DNA of 64,000 bases from Petrimonas sulfuriphila (GCA_038561985.1 CP073276.1:3658001-3722000), one strand, 5' to 3'. Shown: positions 40,781 to 49,669, numbered from the stretch's first letter. Made by a program: numbers and translations. Notes: generated by a model not told the origin, from the sequence alone.

Positions 40781-40837
40781 TAATTATCAATTTTGCATTG
40801 ATAATTATCAATACCTCCCTTTTTTTGACTATATTTG
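40781..40837 (+). promoter_or_regulatory. Palindrome and promoter box upstream of the Xre gene
   Basis: TAATTATCAAT (40781-40791) and ATTGATAATTA (40797-40807) form an 11-bp perfect inverted repeat. TATATTTG (40830-40837) is a promoter box 30 bases before the start codon. This is a plausible autoregulatory operator for the Xre protein. Confidence 0.6.
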
Positions 40838-40866
40838 TAGTAATAAAATAATATCCAGACAGATAT

Positions 40867-41304
40867 ATGGAAACCAAAGAACAAAAATTAAAAAACACCC
40901 ATCACGGGCACGCTATCAAGCGTTTCCGCCATACACTGGGCATCAAGCAGGAAACCCTCGCCACCGAAATGGGGCTTAGCCAGGCACTGATTTCCACCTA
41001 CGAACAGCGGAAGATCCTCAACGACGATGTAATCGAACGTTTTGCCAAAGCCCTGAACGTGGCTCCCGAACTGATCAAGGAACTGGAAGAAGATCCGGTA
41101 ACTTTGATTATTGAAAATAATACCTTTGACAAAGGCTGTATGGCTGGTGTTTATTATAATGATGGTGATATTCATAACAACTCCGATCCCATCGAACAGA
41201 TTCTCGAACTGAGTAAGGAAAAAACAGTCCTCTACGAACGGATGCTCGAACTGGAAAAAGAAAAGAGCGCCCTCTTGGAGCAAATGATAAAGGAGAAGAA
41301 ATAA
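40867..41304 (+). CDS. Xre-family transcriptional regulator with coiled-coil tail
   Basis: 145 residues. The N-terminal HTH_3 domain (about 15-70) reads IKRFRHTLGIKQETLATEMG, then LSQALISTYEQRKILNDD. The C-terminal part is a heptad-rich helix (EQILELSKEKTVLYERMLEL, then EKEKSALLEQMIKEKK), probably for dimerisation. It lies at the edge of the defence island and downstream of a palindrome that it may bind. No partner toxin lies next to it. Similar stand-alone regulators of this size are common in Bacteroidales; targets unknown. Confidence 0.8.
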   Translation: METKEQKLKNTHHGHAIKRFRHTLGIKQETLATEMGLSQALISTYEQRKILNDDVIERFAKALNVAPELIKELEEDPVTLIIENNTFDKGCMAGVYYNDGDIHNNSDPIEQILELSKEKTVLYERMLELEKEKSALLEQMIKEKK

Positions 41305-41413
41305 GGTTTCGTTTCCTATTTAAGATAGGCAGGTGGCTTATTTAACGAAAGAGAAAAGAGTATGCTTTAGTGGCGGAGCTCCCTCTCACCAATGCCTTTG
41401 CCGAATAAAACTA

Positions 41414-41461
41414 ATAACTTTTTAACAATACCATTTTTTTATCCAAATAATTGTTATATTT
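41414..41461 (+). repeat. Island repeat R1, left part (interrupted by IS110)
   Basis: ATAACTTTTTAACAATA... up to TATATTT is shared with 44987-45034 and 61399-61440. The IS110 copy starts right after TATATTT. The remainder of the repeat resumes at 42989. Confidence 0.8.
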
Positions 41462-41728
41462 CCTCTATAAATCCATTTGTTTCCCTGCATAATAAACTCA
41501 TTGAAGCTGGTTTGCTATATTTTAGACACATAGATTTACTGACGAAAGAAAAATGAACTTTCGTCAATGTAAATTAATTTCCTCTTCGAACTCTTACGGT
41601 TCTTGATCGGCGTTCAATACGGATTGTCTGACACGGTCAGTTTGCGAACCGGGGTATAAAATCCACCACAAATATAAAGGCCTTACAAACAATCCGACTG
41701 CTCCTGAAAAGCGGAACAGGAGTCCGCC
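41462..41728 (-). ncRNA. Candidate bridge-RNA region of IS110 copy 1
   Basis: The 267-base non-coding end downstream of the transposase is rich in hairpins. These include TGACGAAAG/CTTTCGTCA (9-bp stem near 41540-41566), CTGAC/GTCAG near 41628-41640, and a CTCCTG...CAGGAG stem near 41701-41722. It is conserved in copy 2. IS110-family recombinases use a structured bridge RNA from a non-coding end; in the IS1111 group it lies downstream of the gene. Assignment to this end is inference. Confidence 0.45.
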
Positions 41729-42871
41729 CTACGAAGCAGTTTTTTTCTTCAGATGATACGTTTCATCAAAGTTCTCATGTCTGGAAAGCAGTTTCCAGAT
41801 AACGGTAAGCATCTCCCGGGCAACGGCTACGATAATGGCGTTATGGTGTTTCTTCATGCCTTTTAAATGCCAAAAACGGCAGTAAAACACGGATCCTCTT
41901 GTTCGGGCGGCACTCCATGCACATTCTATCAAAGCTTTTCTCAGATACTTGTTCCCGTGTGTTATTTGGCGGCTCTTAATTTTTCCTGCGCTTTCATCGT
42001 TACGCGGTCTGAGTCCTGCCCATGACACAAGGGCTGCTGCGGTAGCAAAAAGTTCCATATTGTCGCCTATTTCAGAAATGATGATAGCTGCCGAGAGCTC
42101 CTTCACACCCGGAATACCGAGCAGAAACAAAAATGCTTCCCGATAAAGGTTCATACACATTTGAACCATCGCCTCGTGGCATTGCTGTTTTTGTGATTGA
42201 TACATGTCAAGCATCTGCGTGTATTGCCCAAGCAAATCCCTGTCGCTTTCAACGATGCAGCCCTCCAACGCATCATGCACCGCCGATTTTCCGTGTCGGT
42301 TAACCGTGCGCCCGTGGATAAGCCGGATAAGTTCATCCACGGATGTCTCACCCCTTATCAGGGAATCCACCACTTTGCGGTAGCTCCTGCTTCTGGTGCG
42401 CGAGACATAATTGCTCAAACGCACGTTGCAGCGCTGAAGAAGCATGTCGATACGCTGTTCACAACGAACCGTGTCCTTGTTTATCTCGTTGATGCGCCGT
42501 CCGTATTGGCGCAGGCGTTGAATGTTGCCGTCAGGAACAAAGCTGTCCCTGACTAATTCCTTGAGCAGGGCCGTGGCAATCCACTGCGCGTCTTTCACAT
42601 CGCTCTTGCGACCGGGCAATTGTTTAAGAAACTGGGGGTTGACCAGATGAAGCTTGAAATCTGATTCCAATAAACGCCAGAGGGGAATCCAATAAATGCC
42701 CGTACTCTCCATACATACATCACTCACAAAACGGGAGTGCATTACAACGGCCATCCGCTTTATTTCGCGAGTGGTAACTCCGAATTTTTCTTCTGTTTTT
42801 TTGCCTTGCTCGTCCAGGATGCACATAAATATGCTATCTTTGTGAACGTCGAGGCCGCTAACTGTTCTCAT
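41729..42871 (-). CDS. IS110-family DEDD transposase (recombinase)
   Basis: 380 residues, intact. The N-terminal RuvC-like DEDD domain has GLDVHKDSIFMCILD (first Asp), CMESTGIYWIP (Glu) and GRKSDVKDAQWIATAL (Asp pair). A coiled-coil region follows, then the C-terminal transposase_20 domain with GIPGVKELSAAIIISEIGD and FATAAALVSWAGLRPRNDES. A conserved Ser in the C-terminal domain is the likely nucleophile in this family. With its RNA it would recognise the sequence at TATATTT|G of the island repeat, since both copies inserted there. Full-length version of the frameshifted gene at 61708. Confidence 0.93.
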   Translation of the reverse strand: MRTVSGLDVHKDSIFMCILDEQGKKTEEKFGVTTREIKRMAVVMHSRFVSDVCMESTGIYWIPLWRLLESDFKLHLVNPQFLKQLPGRKSDVKDAQWIATALLKELVRDSFVPDGNIQRLRQYGRRINEINKDTVRCEQRIDMLLQRCNVRLSNYVSRTRSRSYRKVVDSLIRGETSVDELIRLIHGRTVNRHGKSAVHDALEGCIVESDRDLLGQYTQMLDMYQSQKQQCHEAMVQMCMNLYREAFLFLLGIPGVKELSAAIIISEIGDNMELFATAAALVSWAGLRPRNDESAGKIKSRQITHGNKYLRKALIECAWSAARTRGSVFYCRFWHLKGMKKHHNAIIVAVAREMLTVIWKLLSRHENFDETYHLKKKTAS

Positions 42872-42988
42872 AATGATAATTTTAAATTATACTTTGTGTC
42901 ATAGAACACGTTAATTACAAGTAGAACAGTTACGGCCCCGATTTTTATCGGGCGGCGTATAAAATTCAAACTTTTTTATATAAGTTTG

Positions 42989-43080
42989 TAATTCAAAATA
43001 CTGATACTTATGCAACACACAAGTTTCCACTATTATTTATCCCGATTCAAAGAACCTTCGTAGACACCCCCCGATTGCGC
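42989..43080 (+). repeat. Island repeat R1, right part
   Basis: ATTCAAAATACTGATACTTATGC... to CCGATTG is shared with 45038-45125 and 62969-63057. After that R1 diverges and runs into the leader of the caspase gene, while R2 and R3 stay similar up to TAAAC(G/A)ACACGTT. Confidence 0.8.
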
Positions 43081-43199
43081 GTGAGGAAATACAAATGTTT
43101 TAAATTTAACATTTAGGCAAGGAGGAGATTGATTGGGTAGAAAACATGTTGGTTACCATAATAGGAACCATGACTTAGTGAATCTAATAAAACATAAAA

Positions 43200-44645
43200 A
43201 TGAATCTAGCGATAATATTAAGTGTTAGTGAATACACCGATAGTATAAACAACTTACCAGGTTGTAAAAAGGATGCAGACTGTATAAACAACATCATAAC
43301 CAAAACTTCAAAGTTTGACGAAATACTATTTATAAACGAAAAACTCTCAAGCGGGATAGTAAAAGAAAAGCTAACAACATTCATATCTGAACATAAAAAT
43401 AAAAGAATAGACGAACTATTCTTTTATTATACTGGACATGGTGAATTCAAAAATAATGAATTCTATTATTTGCTCTCGGATTACAATCAAATCAAAAAAA
43501 ATCAGACATCACTTCAAAATGAGGAAGTGGATAGTTTATTTAGAACTTTAAATCCTGATATCGTTGTTAAAGTTATTGATGCTTGTCAGTCAGGAAAAGC
43601 TTATATAAAGGAAGCAGGTGCTATTACAAAGTACTTTCAAAAAACAATTAACCGTTTTAATAGGTGCTATTTTCTTAACTCTTCATTAAAAGACCAAAGT
43701 TCATTTCAAACCGAAGTGATAAGTGATTTTACATTGAGTTTCATTAATTCAATTAAAGAACATGACACGAATGAAATTAGATACAAAGACATCATTGATT
43801 TCATTTCGGATGTATTTGAAAAAAACACTTTGCAAACACCCTTTTTTGTAGTTCAAGCTGACTATACTGAAAAGTTTTGTGTTATCAATAAAACTCTAAA
43901 AGAATATCTGAATAGCCTTGACACAACATTTTTTGATGAAACTGAAGAAAAAGAAGTTGAAACCTCATTACTTGATAAGATAAAAAAACAGGCTGCTGAA
44001 TACTTTACAAAGGAACAAGCGATTGAACTTTTGAACGAATTAAAGCTAAATCTAAACGAGTATAAACTTGACGATGAGCTAAATGAAATTTTTGATCTGT
44101 CAATTATATTTCAAGAAAACTATGACGGAATTGTAAACAAAAACACTATTGGCAAATGGCTTTACGAGAATCCCCACGAATATTTTGCAAAGTTAAGTCA
44201 TGTAAGAGAGAAAAAAGATAGACATACAAACATTCTTGGAAGTCTCAATGCCTTACAAACATCTAGTTTTTTAAATCCCATTGAGGAAGACTTCGAGTTT
44301 GAATGGGTAAGAAACGGTTTTGAATTAGAAGTCGAAGTACCTTACAAATCAATATTTTTCACTTTAAACTCCAAATTTCCTAACATCGAGAGCTATACTG
44401 CAAGAATTATTTATCTGTTGTCGAAGAAACAGATTCGTTTTTTCTACTTCTTGACAAATTTTGAAACAAAGAATTGGGACGAAAGAAAACTAAATACTAA
44501 AATAGAATGGTTTACATCAGAATTCCAATTAAAGGAAACTGAAAAGATTATGGAAGGATTGAATAAAATATTTAATCAACTCATTGACAAAATAAAAAAA
44601 GACATAGAAGAGAAATTTGTAAATAAAGAAACATCAAAAGAATAA
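43200..44645 (+). CDS. Caspase-family (C14) protease, probable defence effector
   Basis: 481 residues. The N-terminal caspase-like peptidase domain (about 1-220) shows NLAIILSVSEYTDSINNLPG, the catalytic His80 in YYTGHGEF and Cys129 in VIDACQSGKAY. This matches metacaspase/caspase-like peptidases, which usually cut after Arg/Lys or Asp. The C-terminal 260 residues have no recognisable family; they are helical, charged and could be a sensor. It stands alone in a defence-rich island downstream of repeat R1. Bacterial caspases act as death effectors in several antiphage systems. No clear partner gene is adjacent, so a self-contained system is possible. Start 43200 is the first ATG after the leader. 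Confidence 0.82.
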   Translation: MNLAIILSVSEYTDSINNLPGCKKDADCINNIITKTSKFDEILFINEKLSSGIVKEKLTTFISEHKNKRIDELFFYYTGHGEFKNNEFYYLLSDYNQIKKNQTSLQNEEVDSLFRTLNPDIVVKVIDACQSGKAYIKEAGAITKYFQKTINRFNRCYFLNSSLKDQSSFQTEVISDFTLSFINSIKEHDTNEIRYKDIIDFISDVFEKNTLQTPFFVVQADYTEKFCVINKTLKEYLNSLDTTFFDETEEKEVETSLLDKIKKQAAEYFTKEQAIELLNELKLNLNEYKLDDELNEIFDLSIIFQENYDGIVNKNTIGKWLYENPHEYFAKLSHVREKKDRHTNILGSLNALQTSSFLNPIEEDFEFEWVRNGFELEVEVPYKSIFFTLNSKFPNIESYTARIIYLLSKKQIRFFYFLTNFETKNWDERKLNTKIEWFTSEFQLKETEKIMEGLNKIFNQLIDKIKKDIEEKFVNKETSKE

Positions 44646-44666
44646 TTACTGCTGCTATCACGGGTT

Positions 44667-44880
44667 TTGCGTCAGGAAGCTGAGACGGTTTGGCTTACGC
44701 AGGCACAAATGAGTGAACTTTTTCAGCGTGAAAGAACTGTCATCACCAAACACATCAATAATGTGTTTAAGGAAAATGAACTTCACGAAAAAAGCAATGT
44801 GCATTTTTTGCACATTGCAAATTCTGACAAGCCTGTTAAATTTTACAGTTTGGATGTTATCATATCAGTTGGTTATCGGG
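44667..44880 (+). pseudogene. RhuM fragment
   Basis: The N-terminal RhuM motif (ETVWLTQAQMSELFQRERTV, then FYSLDVIISVGYRVK) is present, but the first 20 or so residues and the entire C-terminal two-thirds are missing. The reading then runs into unrelated sequence that precedes island repeat R2. It is a clipped remnant of a gene like the one at 23266. Confidence 0.7.
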
Positions 44881-44986
44881 TAAAATATTTAATTTGTACA
44901 TTTATTCTTTCGGATCTGCTTCCGCTTTGCCAATATCCAACATATAGGAGAACACATCTATAAAAAATACTCATGGAAGAAAACTC

Positions 44987-45192
44987 ATAACTTTTTAACA
45001 ATATCGTTTTTTTATCCAAATAATCGTTATATTTGCGATTCAAAATACTGATACTTATGCAACACACAAGTTTCCACCAATTATTTATCCGGATTCAACG
45101 AACCTTCGTAAACACCTCCGATTGTATAGGGATATACGAATGTTATAAATCGGGTATTTACGAAAGTTGTGTATTTATTACGTAAACGACAC
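44987..45192 (+). repeat. Island repeat R2 (uninterrupted, empty IS110 site)
   Basis: This is the complete copy of the island repeat. It includes TATATTTG (45028-45035), a promoter-like box; the IS110 copies elsewhere are inserted just before its last G. It ends in GTAAACGACAC directly before the core GTTGTGCGG of the SIR2-HerA cassette. R3 has the same end before GTTACCGGT. Confidence 0.8.
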
Positions 45193-45201
45193 GTTGTGCG
45201 G
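45193..45201 (+). other. Cassette left core of the SIR2-HerA module
   Basis: GTTGTGCGG is the perfect reverse complement of CCGCACAAC (49776-49784) at the other end of the module. The stretch from 45201 to 45300 is C-rich and G-poor and non-coding. It resembles the cassette-leading sequence at 63110-63230. Confidence 0.5.
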
Positions 45202-45343
45202 CATACAAAGAAAGCCCACACACAAACAGGCACATTTGGTTTTTGCCAACACGCAAATCCAACACTGAAAAACCAAAAGAGCCTGTTTTGTTGCCAGCGC
45301 TCGAAAGGGAATTTAATAAACTGACGAATGAATTAAGAAAATA

Positions 45344-46615
45344 ATGGAAAAAGTACACGACCCAAGGGAATTTATAAGAGGCATTCAACAAATTCTAATC
45401 AACAATACTATTAGAATAGGCTTTCTATTTGGTGCTGGTACATCCATGGCTGCTCCTCTTACTGATAGCGATGGAGAGCCTATAAAAGACGAAAAGAATA
45501 GGATAAAGCCTCTGATACCAGGGGTCTGGGCAATGACAGATTCAATTATTGCGGGAATTGTTGAGGCTAAGTTTAAAAAGGCATTAGAAACTATCAAAGC
45601 GGAGTTAGAAGAAAACAATTCTGCCTTTATGCTTGAAAATATTATTTCTGCTATCGATCAAAAATTAAAAGTAGTAGGTAAGGACACTCTATGTGGACTT
45701 AACAAAGAGGAGTTGAAGGAATTGAGAATACTTTTCCAAAAAGAAATACGATCCTTAGTTTCTGTACACAATAATCCAGACATAAACATAGAGAAGTCAT
45801 CGCAACTTCATACTGACTTTGCTAGATGGGTAAATAATGCTTCTCGAAAAAATGCCAATGGGGTCTTTACTACAAACTATGATTATCTTTTTGAACTAGG
45901 ATTTGAGTCTAAAAAGTTGCCATATTTTGATGGATTCGTTGGTGGATATAAACCTTTTTTCGATCCAGTTAGTGTCGAGAATGATTATTTGATACCAAAA
46001 TGGACAAGATTATGGAAACTACATGGTTCCTTGGGCTGGGGTTATGACGACAAGGAAGAAAGAATAATTAGAAGTAGAGAAATAAGTGATGATGGTATTG
46101 TCATATATCCTTCTCTTCTCAAATATGATGATTCTAGAAAACAACCGTATTCTAGCTATATAGAGCGACTTTCCTCATTCATAAAAAAGGATGATGGCGT
46201 TCTATTTATTTGTGGCTATTCATTTGGAGACGAACATATTAACGATACCATTATCAATGCTTTAGCACAATCAAAATCTACAACAGTGATTGCGCTGGTT
46301 TTTGACAAAGCCTTAGATGAAGATTCTACGGCAATCAAAGTTGGAAGAAACTCTAACAAATTCATGATTTGCGGAAATAAAGCTGCACTGATTGGTGGAA
46401 TTTTTGGTAAATGGGCGCTTAAACGTGAGCCAGCTAAGGATGATTTTGAATTCATTGACCAATTTTTTGATAGGGATGCTCCATTGCCAGTAGCTGATAA
46501 AGGACAAGGCGATGAAAAGGAACTTCCAACTGGCGAACTAAAACTAGTAGACTTCAACGCTCTTATTGAATTCCTTGTTGATCTTTCATATCCAAATGAA
46601 GGCCGCTATGAATGA
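45344..46615 (+). CDS. SIR2-domain protein of a SIR2-HerA defence system
   Basis: 423 residues. Sirtuin-like NAD-binding motifs are present: FGAGTSMAAPL (about 30-38), FTTNYDYLFE (175-184), WKLHGSLGW (224-232) and a C-terminal ICGYSFGDEHIND. SIR2 proteins of this group hydrolyse NAD+ and deplete the cell when phage is sensed. Its stop overlaps the HerA start by 8 bases, so translation is coupled. SIR2-HerA pairs are a known antiphage system (also called Nezha), in which the two proteins form a large complex. Full length and intact here. It starts the four-gene operon. Confidence 0.9.
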   Translation: MEKVHDPREFIRGIQQILINNTIRIGFLFGAGTSMAAPLTDSDGEPIKDEKNRIKPLIPGVWAMTDSIIAGIVEAKFKKALETIKAELEENNSAFMLENIISAIDQKLKVVGKDTLCGLNKEELKELRILFQKEIRSLVSVHNNPDINIEKSSQLHTDFARWVNNASRKNANGVFTTNYDYLFELGFESKKLPYFDGFVGGYKPFFDPVSVENDYLIPKWTRLWKLHGSLGWGYDDKEERIIRSREISDDGIVIYPSLLKYDDSRKQPYSSYIERLSSFIKKDDGVLFICGYSFGDEHINDTIINALAQSKSTTVIALVFDKALDEDSTAIKVGRNSNKFMICGNKAALIGGIFGKWALKREPAKDDFEFIDQFFDRDAPLPVADKGQGDEKELPTGELKLVDFNALIEFLVDLSYPNEGRYE

Positions 46616-48407
46616 TCAAATACATACGATAATTGGGCAGGTTAAAAGTGTAAACGGAAGTCGTTTATCAATTAAGCTGTCTGATGATTTCAAATCATCA
46701 ATGCCAATTATTAACGGTATTGTTTATCGTATAGGACAGATTGGTTCTTTCGTGAGGATTCCACTTGGATATGCTCATTTATACGGGATTGTCACTCAAG
46801 CCGGTGCAGATGCAATTCCCGAGAAACTAATAAACAAGGAAACATTTGAGGATCATCAACAGGGTATGCGCTGGATATCTGTTGTATTAGTTGGTGAAAG
46901 AGTAAGAAATAGGTTTGAAAGAGGCGTTATTCAATATCCCACCCCTGATGATGAAGTTCACCTAGTCACAATAGATGACTTAAGGATAATCTACAGTGAA
47001 ATTGATAGTGAAAGTTCACTTACAGTCGGTCAAATTAGTGCTTCCGAAAGCTTACCTGCTCATATAGACTTAAATAAATTCTTATCACGCCACAGTGCTA
47101 TTGTCGGCAGTACTGGCAGCGGAAAGTCTAATACTGTTTCAATAATATTGGATGCAATAGCTTCGAATAGAAAGTTCAAATCATCTAGGATATTGTTAAT
47201 AGATCCACATGGCGAGTATAATGAAACTTTAAAAGCTCATAGTAAGGTTTTTAAAATTGGTGCTGATATAGCAAATAATGAAAGTGAGCTCAAAATACCA
47301 TTCTGGGCTCTTCCTTACAATGAGTTGTTTTCCGTTTTTCCTGGCACACTAAAAGAAACTGCATCTGATTCAATAAGGGTTGAGATTCAGAAAAGAAAAA
47401 TAGAGTCAGCTAAACACCTAACTAAACCTCCACTAGAACATTCTTTGAATGCCGACAGTCCTATTCCCTTCAGCATAAATCAACTTTGGTATGATTTAGA
47501 TGATTTTGAAAAACAAGTATTCAATAAAGTGAAAGTCGGTACTGATACTGAACTTCAATTGGTTGCGAGAATAGAAGATGGTGATCCTGAAAAACTTATC
47601 CCGAGCCAACACCATCCTCCAGCAACAGGAGGAGGAAATCCTAATATTAATCGAGGGGCAATGGGGATTTTGACCTACTTAAATGGTGTGAGGAATCGAA
47701 TTCTAGATGATAGGTATAAATTCCTTTTCGATTTGGAAGATTATCATCCTGATATTGATGGTAAAGTAAAGAAGGATTTGGACTTTTTATTATCTGACTG
47801 GTTAAATCATGATAGTCCAATAACAATTCTAGATTTATCAGGCGTACCATCGGAAATAATGACATCTATTTCTGGCACAATATTGAAGATAATCTACGAT
47901 TCCTTGTTTTGGGGGCAAGAACTTAGTGTTGGGGGAAGAAATCAACCAATCATGTTGGCGTTAGAAGAAGCTCATAGCTATCTAAAGGCTGGTGAAAATT
48001 CGATCTCATCTAGAATAGTGCAGACAATTGCAAAAGAAGGGCGTAAATATGGTGTTGGTTTGCTTCTAATAACTCAGAGACCTTCCGAATTGGACGAAAC
48101 AGTACTAAGCCAATTAGGGTCTCTAATCGCGTTACGAATGACTAATTCAAAAGATCGTGGACATGTAGGAAGCGTAATGCCTGATGACCTTAATGATTTA
48201 GTTTCTATACTACCAAGTCTTAGAACTGGTGAAGGATTAGTAATGGGGGAAGCTGTGAAAATTCCATCTAGAGTTAAGTTTGATAAAATTCCATATGCAC
48301 CTAAAAGTAGCGATCCATTGGTGTCCGAAAGTTGGAAAAAGGATAAGCCCGATTCTAAAGAATACGAAGAATTAATGCTCCGCTGGAGAAACAGAAAACT
48401 AAAGTAA
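46608..48407 (+). CDS. HerA-like ATPase of a SIR2-HerA defence system
   Basis: 599 residues from MNDQIHTIIG, which overlaps the SIR2 stop; longer in-frame starts at 46596 and 46566 lie inside SIR2. The N-terminal HAS barrel (about 1-90) precedes the HerA/FtsK-type ATPase: Walker A GSTGSGKSNTV (167-177), Walker B ILLIDPHGEY, a second acidic box MLALEEAHSYL and an Arg-finger-like region (LLLITQRPSELDE). HerA forms hexamers that translocate or unwind DNA. In SIR2-HerA it regulates the SIR2 NADase and can support nuclease activity. Intact. Confidence 0.9.
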   Translation: MNDQIHTIIGQVKSVNGSRLSIKLSDDFKSSMPIINGIVYRIGQIGSFVRIPLGYAHLYGIVTQAGADAIPEKLINKETFEDHQQGMRWISVVLVGERVRNRFERGVIQYPTPDDEVHLVTIDDLRIIYSEIDSESSLTVGQISASESLPAHIDLNKFLSRHSAIVGSTGSGKSNTVSIILDAIASNRKFKSSRILLIDPHGEYNETLKAHSKVFKIGADIANNESELKIPFWALPYNELFSVFPGTLKETASDSIRVEIQKRKIESAKHLTKPPLEHSLNADSPIPFSINQLWYDLDDFEKQVFNKVKVGTDTELQLVARIEDGDPEKLIPSQHHPPATGGGNPNINRGAMGILTYLNGVRNRILDDRYKFLFDLEDYHPDIDGKVKKDLDFLLSDWLNHDSPITILDLSGVPSEIMTSISGTILKIIYDSLFWGQELSVGGRNQPIMLALEEAHSYLKAGENSISSRIVQTIAKEGRKYGVGLLLITQRPSELDETVLSQLGSLIALRMTNSKDRGHVGSVMPDDLNDLVSILPSLRTGEGLVMGEAVKIPSRVKFDKIPYAPKSSDPLVSESWKKDKPDSKEYEELMLRWRNRKLK

Positions 48408-48428
48408 TTAACAGTAAATAAATAAATC

Positions 48429-48641
48429 ATGGAAAAAGAATATGTACAATCTTCAAATATCGAAGCAGTAGGTTACGATGAGGATACTGAAACTCTTAGA
48501 GTTTGGTTTCTAAATGGTTCAGTTTATGACTACACTGGAGTTGGCCAATTGGAATATGAAGCACTAAGAGATGCCCCCTCAGTAGGGTCATATCTTCATC
48601 AAAACATTAAAGGGCAATATCCTTATGAAAAAGTAGGCTAA
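48429..48641 (+). CDS. KTSC-domain protein
   Basis: 70 residues, nearly the whole KTSC domain: SSNIEAVGYDEDTETLRVWF, GSVYDYTGV, and APSVGSYLHQNIKGQYPYEK. The domain is common in phage and defence contexts and is sometimes fused to lysyl-tRNA synthetases; a nucleic-acid-related role is assumed. The gene lies 21 bases after herA. Its stop overlaps the start of the next gene (TAATGG), so all four genes are coupled. Small but clearly real because the motifs are complete. Confidence 0.85.
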   Translation: MEKEYVQSSNIEAVGYDEDTETLRVWFLNGSVYDYTGVGQLEYEALRDAPSVGSYLHQNIKGQYPYEKVG

Positions 48642-49669
48642 TGGCATTATCCATAAATCAAAAGCTTAAGCGAATAGAGATATCCAGTTTTGAACTGGAC
48701 AATGAAATCGTTTTTAATTACTTCGATAATCTTCCTGCAGCTGAACGAGATGAAAAGCTTATACGTGCTATCTATATTGGTGTTTTGGCTTTAATGGAAG
48801 ATCGAATTTCAGCTTTCTTGTCTAAAACCAGCAATGAACTAGGAACAGAACTGGAAAGTTTAAAAATGATCTTCGAAATGAAGAAAGAGCTTTTCTATAA
48901 ATCGACTATAAAAGGAGTCCTTGCTGAGGATGAAATAGCGGAATTTCTCAATCAATACTTTTCGGATAGAAAACTAAAAGACAGAGCTGTTCTTACAGGG
49001 AATACTGCAGGAAATCTACCTAAAAACAAAACTGGTGACATCATTTGCGAAATAGACGGTAATTCTGAGTTGAAGATTGCTATAGAGTGTAAATTTGATA
49101 AAAGTATACGTCTCGGAGATATTGATAGCAAAGAAATATTCACCAGAAAAACTGATACGGCTTGGAGCCAATTAATAGAAGCTCAAGCCAACCGTGATTC
49201 CAAAGTAAGCCTGATAGTCTTTGATATTTCTTTAGTGGATAATTCTATACTTAAAAACTTTGAAAATGTCGGTTTCATTCCTGGTATAGGTTTGGTTGCA
49301 ATTATCAATTCTCAAAAAGGAGACTATTCGAATCTTGCTATTGCATATATGCTTGCAAGGGACATTGCTTTGAATTCAAGAGAAATCGAGCTGGATAAAG
49401 ATTTGTTAAATGCTCTCGTTAACAGGATTATTAAGGACATTAATGAAGTACTCACAATAAAGGACTTAGTTCAGAAGAATATTGATAATAATAAATCAAT
49501 TTTAAAACAGCTTGAAAAGTCTTTACTTCTGATGGAATTTAATCAAGAATATTTGAAGAAATTCTTGAAAGATGGTACACTTTCCAAAAAGGATTTGCTC
49601 GACTTTTATACAGGAGAAGATATCAAAGATAAATTTAGATTGGTCGAAAAAGACATCAACGAAATATAA
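48641..49669 (+). CDS. Putative PD-(D/E)XK nuclease in the SIR2-HerA operon
   Basis: 342 residues. An N-terminal helical part (about 1-110) precedes a nuclease-like core: a conserved Asp in KTGDIICEI (about 131) and Glu-x-Lys in IAIECKFDKS (about 145-149), the pattern of PD-(D/E)XK enzymes. The C-terminal 110 residues are coiled-coil-like and Lys-rich. I do not recognise a named family. It follows the KTSC gene with a start/stop overlap, so it belongs to the operon. A nuclease paired with HerA recalls HerA-DUF4297 and HerA-NurA systems; here it adds a second effector to SIR2-HerA. Confidence 0.7.
   Translation: MALSINQKLKRIEISSFELDNEIVFNYFDNLPAAERDEKLIRAIYIGVLALMEDRISAFLSKTSNELGTELESLKMIFEMKKELFYKSTIKGVLAEDEIAEFLNQYFSDRKLKDRAVLTGNTAGNLPKNKTGDIICEIDGNSELKIAIECKFDKSIRLGDIDSKEIFTRKTDTAWSQLIEAQANRDSKVSLIVFDISLVDNSILKNFENVGFIPGIGLVAIINSQKGDYSNLAIAYMLARDIALNSREIELDKDLLNALVNRIIKDINEVLTIKDLVQKNIDNNKSILKQLEKSLLLMEFNQEYLKKFLKDGTLSKKDLLDFYTGEDIKDKFRLVEKDINEI

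Larger units (their letters stand above)
41462..42988 (-). mobile_element. IS110-family element, copy 1
   Basis: About 1.53 kb, ends defined within a few bases by comparison with the empty site at 45034. There are no inverted terminal repeats or target duplication, as usual for IS110. It contains one DEDD transposase gene on the minus strand, 267 non-coding bases after it and 116 before it. It is almost identical to 61441-62968. Confidence 0.85.

Noticed and set aside
40867-41304. Xre protein as an antitoxin with a neighbouring toxin
   Set aside because: No toxin-like gene lies adjacent on either side; it is followed directly by repeat R1.
44987-45192. Repeat R as an attC or attI site
   Set aside because: I could not find complementary arms for an attC hairpin in it; the role of a landing site is suggested only by its position.
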